Source of the DNA: an uncultured Oxalicibacterium sp.
GTDB taxonomy: Bacteria > Pseudomonadota > Gammaproteobacteria > Burkholderiales > Burkholderiaceae_D
Assembly (NCBI RefSeq): GCF_913776015.1
Contig: NZ_CAJYMD010000077.1
Location: forward strand, 1 to 50,448
Direction: 5' to 3'
DNA length: 50,448 nucleotides
This document shows, one piece after another, positions 44,736 to 50,448 of this stretch. Each line of letters starts with the position of its first letter. Position 1 is the first letter of the stretch. The position numbers were made by a program, and so were the translations under genes. Under the pieces are notes generated by a model. It searched no databases. It worked only from the letters and a program-made list of their open reading frames with translations, and was not told the origin of the DNA.

Positions 44736-44772
44736 ACACAAAGCAGCCACAGGTTTCTCTGCCTGTGGCTGC
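44736..44772 (-). terminator. Terminator after the TonB-dependent receptor gene
   Basis: A perfect 11-bp stem GCAGCCACAGG/CCTGTGGCTGC (44743-44753 and 44762-44772), followed on the minus strand by TTTGTGTT. Confidence 0.75.
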
Positions 44773-44801
44773 CCGGCACGGGTTTTTTGCAAACAATTGT
44801 C

Positions 44802-46808
44802 TTAGAAACGCGTGCGTACGCCGACGATCAGGTTTCTGCCCGGAAGTGGTGCAACGTCGCTCAAGACCGAGGTTGAGACACGAATGTCTTCGTTCAAGAG
44901 ATTCTTGACCATGGCGAACCAGGTTATGGGCAGATTGTTGGTGCGCTGCGTGTACGAGAGGCTGGCATCGACCTTGGTGTAGGACGGCGTAGCGAAGTCT
45001 TCGAAGGTGGCAAGGCGGGTCTGGCGGTCGGCATGGACCACGCTCAGGCCCGATTGCCATGCACCCTGGCGATAGCCGATCTCACCGCCGACGCGCGTGA
45101 CGGGTTGCAAGGGCAGATTGCCGAGGTCGCCTGTCAGCTTGCCGCGCGAGGTATCGGCAAAGCCACGCAGGGAAAGACCATCGCCGCGCAGGTTGTAGCT
45201 GATCTCGGCTTCGGCACCACGGATGATGGCGTCATTCTGCGACCAGAAGCGTTCCTGGAATTCGCCGTTCGCATCGACCGTGCCATCTTCATCCACTCTA
45301 TTGCCGATTGCGCCGTACACATAGTTCTTCACGCGATTCTGGAAGACATTGGTTTTCCAACGCACCAGCCCTTCGGTTTTTTGCAGGCTCAGTTCGATGT
45401 TGCGTGAAGTTTCCTTGCGCAAGTTCTGGTCGCCGATATCGTAGGTGCCGGTCGATTCATGCGGGCCGTTCGAATACAGTTCCTCGATTGCCGGCGCGCG
45501 CTGGGCGATCGATCCCGTCAGGCCGATGCCATAGCCTTTGGTGAAGCTCCACAAGCCACCCAGCGAATATGAACCCAGCGTGAAATCGCGTTCTGTGAAA
45601 CCGGCATCGGGTTTGCGCTTGACCGATTCGACGCGTGCGCCGGTGCTGAGGCGGAACGGACCGAAATCGCGCTGTTCCACCAGAAAGGCGGCCACCGATT
45701 CTGTCTTCGTCAACGGCACCGTCGCCGCACCGCTGCCATCGGCGGCGAGTGCCGAGAACTTGCTGTTTTCGGTTTGCATGCCGAACGTACCGTGCCAGCC
45801 GTTGAGCGGCTTGTGGGTCAGTTCAAGGCGGGTTTCCAGTGCATCGTTCTTGAAGTTGGTGGCCGGCGTGCCGTCTTCCTCATGCTCGGTGTGCTGATAA
45901 TCGGTGTGGCCGATCTTGAAGCGCAGCGATTCCATGTTGGCAAACGGTTCCTTGATCAGGCCGTCCACGTCGATGCGCGTTTGCTTGAGCGTGATGTACG
46001 AACGCTCGTCGGTGGGGATGCCGTAGCGATCGTCATTGACGCCGACCGACGCACCGATGTGACCCCAATCCTGAATATAGGCACCGCCGAAGCCGAGGCT
46101 GTTGGCGCGCGTGAACGAGTTGGGCAGGCGGCCGGAACCGGAAGCGCCATCGCCGAGTTCGACATTGCCGGGAATGCGGTAATCGTCGGCATCGCGGAAA
46201 TTGCCATCGAGATGCAGGCCGATGTTGCCGGTCGAGCCTTCCACTGTACCGGAAACCTGGCGTCCGCTATCGACGCTGCTGTAGCGCACTTCGGCCTCGC
46301 CCGTGGGTTTGCCAACCAATGTGGTGGGAATGCGGTCGTTGACGATGTTGACGACGCCGCCAATCGCGCCCGAACCGTACAGCAGCGAAGCCGGGCCGCG
46401 CAGGATTTCGATCTGGCGTGCGGTTGCGCCTTCACCGGCAACCGCATGGTCGTTCGATAGCGTGGAGGCATCCAGCATCGACATGCCATTCTGCAGGATT
46501 TTTACGCGCGGCCCTTCCATGCCGCGGATGATGGGGCGCGATGCGCCGGCACCGAATGCCGAAGCAGATACACCGGGCTCCATCGACAGCGTATCGCCCA
46601 GCGTATTGCCGAGCTTGTTGCGCAACTCATCGCCGCTCAATACCTTGGCGGGCGCGAGAATCTGGTTGTCGACATCGTCGTTGAAGGGCGTGGCCGTGAC
46701 GGTGACGGCAGGCAGTGTCTGGGCGGCTTCCTGCGCAAAGGGGGCAGTGGAAAGGGAGGCAAGCGCGGACAATACGGCGCTCGCCAGCAGGGTACGTTGG
46801 GCAATCAT
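44802..46808 (-). CDS. TonB-dependent outer-membrane receptor, ZnuD-like
   Basis: A 668-residue receptor. Signal peptide to about residue 25, then a plug domain (about 35-160) with TonB-box-like TLPAVTVTATP and PIIRGMEGPRVKILQNG. The 22-stranded barrel ends with a terminal Phe (GVRTRF). A loop at 301-312 is rich in His, Asp and Glu (HTDYQHTEHEED), and H121 lies in LSNDHAVAGEG. These features resemble zinc receptors of the ZnuD type. GAGGAAT is eight bases before the ATG. The surrounding genes also point to zinc or another divalent metal. Confidence 0.88.
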   Translation of the reverse strand: MIAQRTLLASAVLSALASLSTAPFAQEAAQTLPAVTVTATPFNDDVDNQILAPAKVLSGDELRNKLGNTLGDTLSMEPGVSASAFGAGASRPIIRGMEGPRVKILQNGMSMLDASTLSNDHAVAGEGATARQIEILRGPASLLYGSGAIGGVVNIVNDRIPTTLVGKPTGEAEVRYSSVDSGRQVSGTVEGSTGNIGLHLDGNFRDADDYRIPGNVELGDGASGSGRLPNSFTRANSLGFGGAYIQDWGHIGASVGVNDDRYGIPTDERSYITLKQTRIDVDGLIKEPFANMESLRFKIGHTDYQHTEHEEDGTPATNFKNDALETRLELTHKPLNGWHGTFGMQTENSKFSALAADGSGAATVPLTKTESVAAFLVEQRDFGPFRLSTGARVESVKRKPDAGFTERDFTLGSYSLGGLWSFTKGYGIGLTGSIAQRAPAIEELYSNGPHESTGTYDIGDQNLRKETSRNIELSLQKTEGLVRWKTNVFQNRVKNYVYGAIGNRVDEDGTVDANGEFQERFWSQNDAIIRGAEAEISYNLRGDGLSLRGFADTSRGKLTGDLGNLPLQPVTRVGGEIGYRQGAWQSGLSVVHADRQTRLATFEDFATPSYTKVDASLSYTQRTNNLPITWFAMVKNLLNEDIRVSTSVLSDVAPLPGRNLIVGVRTRF

Positions 46809-46907
46809 GATTTATTCCTCGAAAAACGAATGGCAGCACGACCGCATCCGGGGCCGGACCCAAGTCCGGGATGCCGATGCAGGCGTGCCGTTACTGCGGC
46901 AGTTCGT

Positions 46908-47291
46908 TCAGAGGAAGGGCGGGGCGCGCGACGAGAAGTGGCGCAGTTGTGGCGCATCCCATGACGCGAATGCGCGCCACAGGGCGAGGATGCGCTGCGC
47001 TGGCAACAGCGGCAGCACGATGGCGGGAAGCGTGTTCGAATCGGCGAGGCAGATGCCGTCGAACAAGGCACAAGAGTGCTCGGGCAGATGATCCTTCGCG
47101 TGATCGGATTGCACGCTTGTCTGTATATCTGCTCGTGCTTCGACGCTCGGCGAGCTGATCTGGTAGGCCAGCATCGTATGATCGATACGGTGTTGCATGC
47201 CAGCCCACTGCACGCACAGCAAAGCGCACGCCAGCCATGCCATGAAGCAGGGGCGGATGCGCGTTGTCGGACGGAAGAGGGTGGCAAGCAT
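46908..47291 (-). CDS. Small His/Cys-containing membrane or secreted protein (DUF2946-like)
   Basis: A 127-residue protein. An N-terminal hydrophobic segment (about 15-32) is followed by HRIDH, a central HSCALFDGICLAD motif with two cysteines, a second hydrophobic stretch (LPAIVLPLLPAQRILALW) and the end FSSRAPPFL. The final SRAPP pattern resembles DUF2946-type proteins that accompany metal genes; this is a pattern-based guess. It starts 14 bp after the DUF3299 stop and precedes the receptor gene by about 100 bp, on the same strand. Confidence 0.65.
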   Translation of the reverse strand: MLATLFRPTTRIRPCFMAWLACALLCVQWAGMQHRIDHTMLAYQISSPSVEARADIQTSVQSDHAKDHLPEHSCALFDGICLADSNTLPAIVLPLLPAQRILALWRAFASWDAPQLRHFSSRAPPFL

Positions 47292-47305
47292 GGTGGAAAA
47301 GCGGT

Positions 47306-47815
47306 TTAGCGTGCGCTGGTCGGTGCAGCGTTGTTGAGGCGATAATACAAGCCCATCGGATCGTCACGCAGGATTTCCATCGTGCCGGATACCAGCACGG
47401 GTTCGAACGTGTATTTCACCGGCGTCTTGCTTTTCACTTCCACCACGCCTTCCGGGCCGGCCGGCAGGCAGTAGCTGCAAGTCTGCGGATTGATGGATAG
47501 CAGGAAGTGCTTCTGTTTCTCGCCGGGTTCCAGCGGCATCATGAACCCCTGTATCTTGATTTCCTTCTTGTCGAGTGCGGCGACCTCTTTCGCAAAATCC
47601 GGCACGATCTGATTCTTCACTTTCTTTTGCTTGACCTTCGCCAGCGTGTTCCACGACGTCACACCGGCGATGTCTTTCAGCACCGGCATTTGCGGCGGAG
47701 GCGTGTTTTGCAAGGCATGCTCCTGCGCCGATTGCTGCGCAAGGGCGCTATGCGTCATGCCGAACACAGTCAGCAAGATGCTGCAGGCGAGAGCGAGGCG
47801 GATGGCGTGCTGCAT
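47306..47815 (-). CDS. DUF3299 periplasmic protein
   Basis: A 169-residue exported protein. The signal peptide ends near SALAQ (26). The mature domain matches DUF3299: IKIQGFMMPLEPGEKQKHFLL followed by a C113-x-x-C116 pair (TCSYCLPAGPEGVVEV). DUF3299 genes occur with zinc-regulated ABC systems such as Vibrio zrg (established association as I recall). The ATG at 47815 is preferred because GGAG lies six bases before it; an ATG at 47827 adds four residues. It is in the middle of the metal locus. Confidence 0.85.
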   Translation of the reverse strand: MQHAIRLALACSILLTVFGMTHSALAQQSAQEHALQNTPPPQMPVLKDIAGVTSWNTLAKVKQKKVKNQIVPDFAKEVAALDKKEIKIQGFMMPLEPGEKQKHFLLSINPQTCSYCLPAGPEGVVEVKSKTPVKYTFEPVLVSGTMEILRDDPMGLYYRLNNAAPTSAR

Positions 47816-47890
47816 GAAAAACTCCATCGTTAGAACAGGGCGGTCGGCTATTGTAACGGCAGGTCTGGCGAGGGGAAACCGGCGACGGCG

Positions 47891-48148
47891 TCAGTGTGCG
47901 TGGCGCATGCCGCAGCGTTTGCCCAGAGCCAGACCCTTGCAGGCGGCGGCAAGTTCCTCGTGACAGGTTTTCTCATCCTTGCCGCTACGCAGACATTCCG
48001 CCGCGGCAGTGTGTGCTTCGGCAATCGCTTGATGCTGGGCAATCGTTTCCTTGCGATGTTGCGAGGTGGCGGCATCATCCTTCGCGTGTGACGGGACGGC
48101 GAAAGCGGTCAGAGAAACAGTCAGGCAGGTAAGCAGCAATTTACGCAT
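47891..48148 (-). CDS. Small secreted Cys/His-rich protein
   Basis: An 85-residue protein. The signal peptide (MRKLLLTCLTVSLTAFAVPSHA) is cleaved near residue 22. The mature part has four cysteines (C52, C62, C70, C79) and seven histidines if residue 21 is counted, ending in GMRHAH. It could be a periplasmic metal-binding chaperone, by composition only; no family was recognised. The ATG at 48148 has GGAG five bases upstream. It lies 13 bp after the ABC permease gene on the same strand. Confidence 0.75.
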   Translation of the reverse strand: MRKLLLTCLTVSLTAFAVPSHAKDDAATSQHRKETIAQHQAIAEAHTAAAECLRSGKDEKTCHEELAAACKGLALGKRCGMRHAH

Positions 48149-48161
48149 GGTTGCTCCGTAA

Positions 48162-49379
48162 TCAGGTATGGGAAAGGGTGGCGGCGATATCCGTGCGGTA
48201 GGCGCGTATCGCCGGCAACAGGGCGGCCAGAATGCCAATGCCGGCAGCAATCGGCAGTAGCCAGAGTTCATCGTTCGTCATGTGCAGGCCGGACATGACA
48301 ACGTTGTGTTCGTTGAGCAGCAACTGGCCCAGCACTTCGACGGCGAGATGACCCAGCAGCCAGCCCAGCAATGCTCCGGCCACGGCCAGCAGTATCCCTT
48401 CACACAGCAGCAGAAGCAGCAGCTTGCGTGGTGACGCACCCAGCGTGCGCAAAATCGCCAGATCGCTACGGCGTTCTTCCAGTGCGTGGTAGAGCGCTGC
48501 CAGCATCGACAAGGCTGCCGACAGTAGCACGATGGTGGCGATGCCGCGCATCGCATCCACGCTCACACCCAGCAGTCGGAACAACTTGGCCGCTTCAAAC
48601 GCGGGTTGCGCTGCCTGCAATTGCGGTTGGCTGTTGATGAAGCGCGGCATGGTGACGGCCGCCAGCGGCGAGGTGTACTGGATCAGCAGTGCAGTCAGTT
48701 CGCGGTTTTGCTCGATAGCTTCGCGTTCTTCCTTGTCATCCGCATCGAGACCATCGATTTTCTCGTGCACTTGCCAGACCGATTCGACCGGCGTGACGAT
48801 CAAGCGATCGAGCACGGTACCGGTCGGCTGCAGGATGCCGACGACTTTGAATGCCGCTTCCTGATGCTCTTCGCCACCTTCGGCAAGACCGTGAGCGCCG
48901 AAGAAATGGCTGCCGATCCTTGCACCGCTACGCTGCGCCGCCTGTGCACCGAATACGGCCTGCATCGGTCGCTGCGGCAGGTTTCCTTGCATCAGCTTGC
49001 CGCCGTAATGCGTGATGTAGTCGTCATTGCTACCGACAATGCGAAAGCCGCGATAACTGTCGCCGAGCGCCAGCGGAATGAGCGACTTCACCATGCGGTT
49101 CTGGCGCAATTGCGTCGCTGTGGCGAGCGGGATATTGCCGGTTGGCGCATCGACCTGATAGACGGCAGACAAAATCAGTTGCAGTGGCGAACCTTTCGCG
49201 CCGACCACGAGATCGATGCCTTCGGCATCGCGCGTGGCACTGTTGGCGAGTTGTGCCGAAGCCGAAAGGATGAAGGTCATGATGGCAATGCCAAGCGCCA
49301 TCAACAACAGGTTGAGGCTGGTGGCAAGGGGGCGATGCCACAGCGACTTGAGCGCCAGCGAGACGACATGCAGACGCAT
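48162..49379 (-). CDS. FtsX-family ABC transporter permease
   Basis: A 405-residue permease of the MacB/LolE/FtsX type: TM1 about 18-40, a large periplasmic MacB-like domain (about 45-275), and three C-terminal helices with the FtsX signature ALEERRSDLAILRTLGASPRKLLLLLLCEG. Such proteins do not import; they use ATP to move lipoproteins or do mechanical work in the periplasm. Its start ATG overlaps the ATPase stop by one base (TAATG). Together with the ATPase, DUF3299 and receptor genes it resembles Zur-controlled loci in other proteobacteria (inference). Confidence 0.9.
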   Translation of the reverse strand: MRLHVVSLALKSLWHRPLATSLNLLLMALGIAIMTFILSASAQLANSATRDAEGIDLVVGAKGSPLQLILSAVYQVDAPTGNIPLATATQLRQNRMVKSLIPLALGDSYRGFRIVGSNDDYITHYGGKLMQGNLPQRPMQAVFGAQAAQRSGARIGSHFFGAHGLAEGGEEHQEAAFKVVGILQPTGTVLDRLIVTPVESVWQVHEKIDGLDADDKEEREAIEQNRELTALLIQYTSPLAAVTMPRFINSQPQLQAAQPAFEAAKLFRLLGVSVDAMRGIATIVLLSAALSMLAALYHALEERRSDLAILRTLGASPRKLLLLLLCEGILLAVAGALLGWLLGHLAVEVLGQLLLNEHNVVMSGLHMTNDELWLLPIAAGIGILAALLPAIRAYRTDIAATLSHT

Positions 49380-50041
49380 TAGTCTTCTCCCGCAACAGGC
49401 GCCGACAAACGCAGAATCTGCGCATCGGGCATGGCTTGCAAGACGCGCGCATCATGGGTGGAAACGATCAGGCTGGCGCCGTTGTTGTCTGCATGTTCGC
49501 GCAGCAAGGCGAGTGCTGCGTGGCACGCTGCATCGTCAAGACTTGCAGTTGGTTCATCGGCCAGCAGGAACAGCGGTCGATTGAAGAGTGCGCGCGCCAG
49601 TGCCACGCGCTGGCGCTGACCCTGGCTCAACTGGTGCGGTTTCTTGATTGCCTGATCGTGCAGGCCCAGCGCGGTCAGCAACTGATCGGCGCGCGCATGG
49701 TCTTCGCGCGCATCGTTGGCAAAGGCCGATAGCAGGATGTTTTCACGCGCCGTCAGGCTTGGCAGCAGGGCAAGTTTTTGCGGAAGAAAACCAATGGTGC
49801 GACCGCGCCAGCGATCCGCTGCGCCGCCCTTGAGCGTGGCGAGATCGGTATCGCCGACGCGCAGCATGCCGTCTTGCGGCGGCAGGATGGCGGCCAACAG
49901 ATGCAACAGTGTGGACTTACCGCTGCCCGACGGCCCCAACAACAGGGCATGCCGCCCCTTCTCAAGCGAGAAGGTCGGCACAACCAGATGTGGGCGTGTG
50001 GCACGGGCGTAGCGATACGCGAGATTTTCTATTTGCAACAT
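49379..50041 (-). CDS. ABC transporter ATP-binding protein (LolD/MacB-like)
   Basis: A 220-residue ATPase of the MacB/LolD branch. Walker A is GPSGSGKS (about 36-43), the signature is LSQGQ instead of LSGGQ, Walker B is LFLLADEPTASLD, and the switch histidine is in STHDARV. It pairs with the FtsX-type permease encoded immediately downstream. It is the first gene after the dksA terminator, so it likely opens the metal operon. A perfect palindrome covers its start codon. Confidence 0.92.
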   Translation of the reverse strand: MLQIENLAYRYARATRPHLVVPTFSLEKGRHALLLGPSGSGKSTLLHLLAAILPPQDGMLRVGDTDLATLKGGAADRWRGRTIGFLPQKLALLPSLTARENILLSAFANDAREDHARADQLLTALGLHDQAIKKPHQLSQGQRQRVALARALFNRPLFLLADEPTASLDDAACHAALALLREHADNNGASLIVSTHDARVLQAMPDAQILRLSAPVAGED

Positions 50042-50048
50042 TGTTGCA
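50034..50048. promoter_or_regulatory. Perfect 15-bp palindrome over the ABC ATPase start codon
   Basis: TGCAACA-T-TGTTGCA is a perfect inverted repeat (7-1-7) covering the ATG of the ATPase gene. TAGAAT, a good -10 box on the minus strand, lies just upstream (about 50047-50052), so the palindrome could sit at the transcription start. The symmetry is typical of Fur/Zur-family operators, but the sequence match to any one consensus was not tested. Confidence 0.4.
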
Positions 50049-50053
50049 TTCTA

Positions 50054-50090
50054 CAAAAAAACAAAGCGCGCGGATAGGGCCGCGCGCTTG
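50054..50090 (-). terminator. dksA terminator
   Basis: A perfect 10-bp GC stem AAGCGCGCGG/CCGCGCGCTT (50064-50073 and 50080-50089), followed on the minus strand by TTTGTTTTTTT. A strong Rho-independent terminator between dksA and the ABC ATPase gene. Confidence 0.9.
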
Positions 50091-50171
50091 TTGTCAGGCT
50101 GGTCGCCTGCTTGTTTTAGTTGAGCAATCGAGTCGACAGTTTTTTTGTCTGCGCGACGATTGCGTCGTCAA

Positions 50172-50448
50172 TCAGTCGCCGTACAGTTTTTGCTTGAGTT
50201 CGCGACGTTGCTGCGCTTCCAGCGACAGCGTGGCGGTTGGGCGTGCCAGCAGGCGCGGTACGCCGATCGGTTCGCCGGTTTCTTCGCACCAGCCGTATTC
50301 GCCCGCATCTATGGCGACGATCGATTGCTGCACCTTCTTCAGTAGTTTGCGTTCGCGGTCGCGCGTACGCAGTTCGAGCGCGTGTTCTTCCTCGATCGTG
50401 GCGCGATCGGCCGGATCGGGAACCAGCACGGTTTCGCGCAGATGTTCG
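50172..50448 (-). CDS. dksA: DksA/TraR-family RNA polymerase-binding protein, N-terminus cut by window edge
   Basis: The last 92 residues of DksA, which acts with ppGpp on RNA polymerase. Coiled-coil residues (HLRETVLVPDPADRATIEEEH...RDRERKLLKKVQQ) and the C-terminal domain match. The zinc finger is degenerate: YGWCEETGEPIGVPRLLARPTATLSLEAQ keeps one cysteine out of the usual four. DksA proteins lacking zinc ligands are known in alpha- and betaproteobacteria, and P. aeruginosa DksA2 is one that replaces DksA under zinc limitation. The start lies beyond base 50448. Confidence 0.9.
   Translation of the reverse strand, partial: EHLRETVLVPDPADRATIEEEHALELRTRDRERKLLKKVQQSIVAIDAGEYGWCEETGEPIGVPRLLARPTATLSLEAQQRRELKQKLYGD

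Noticed and set aside
46891-47367. 158-codon minus-strand frame overlapping the small metal-locus gene
   Set aside because: The 127-codon frame has a membrane segment, a Cys/His motif and correct spacing to its neighbours; the longer frame runs into the DUF3299 gene and is Arg/His-rich.
50120-50160. Apparent hairpin with a T7 run after dksA
   Set aside because: GACAG and GTCTG flanking the T-run are direct-type, not complementary; the real terminator is at 50054-50090.

Overview
The window looks like chromosomal DNA of a betaproteobacterium of the order Burkholderiales, most likely the family Oxalobacteraceae (Herminiimonas/Janthinobacterium relatives). This is inferred from gene order (gpmA-envC-ctpA, rhodanese-grxC-secB-gpsA, birA-coaX-SPOR, hslVU near dksA, lipA-lipB-ybeD near dacA), protein character and moderate GC; no database search was possible. 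About 51 protein genes are supported. I see no tRNA, rRNA, CRISPR array, insertion sequence or prophage. Both edges cut genes: mrpD on the left and dksA on the right.

Region by region. (1) 1-4362, minus: a group-2 Mrp/Mnh cation/proton antiporter operon with fused A and B subunits, preceded by a long hairpin-rich leader. (2) 5155-8456: an ABC exporter and a metabolite:H+ symporter of the MFS. (3) 8493-13445, minus: lipA, lipB, ybeD and the D,D-carboxypeptidase gene. An AT-rich DUF3800 gene with an N-terminal frameshift is wedged between ybeD and dacA. (4) 13557-19352, minus: a hydrolase, a ferredoxin, a VanZ-like protein and an MCE/Mla-type lipid ABC transporter. (5) 19454-22990: birA, coaX, a SPOR protein, a small Cys-rich CWC protein and argB. 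(6) 23243-29186: a minus-strand cassette (TraB/GumN, GNAT, unknown periplasmic protein), then a HAD nucleotidase, slmA and a fused pabB-pabC.

(7) 29241-32969: a Cpx-like envelope-stress module (histidine kinase, OmpR-type regulator, Spy/CpxP-like chaperone) with an exact CpxR-type box, next to a PilJ-domain protein. (8) 32982-37479, minus: a MoeB/ThiF enzyme, ctpA, envC and gpmA. (9) 37585-40398, plus: rhodanese, grxC, secB, an SH3 protein and gpsA. (10) 40474-44648, minus: a cupin, a small basic protein, hslU, hslV behind a sigma-32-like promoter, and a double-STAS protein.

(11) 44802-50448, minus: a candidate zinc/metal uptake locus. It holds a ZnuD-like TonB-dependent receptor, a small His/Cys membrane protein, a DUF3299 protein, a secreted small Cys/His protein, an FtsX-type ABC permease and ATPase, and dksA with a degenerate zinc finger. 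A perfect 15-bp palindrome covers the ATPase start codon. This locus and the frameshifted DUF3800 gene are the most interesting accessory parts; the hairpin-rich leader before mrpAB is the best candidate for an uncharacterised RNA element.
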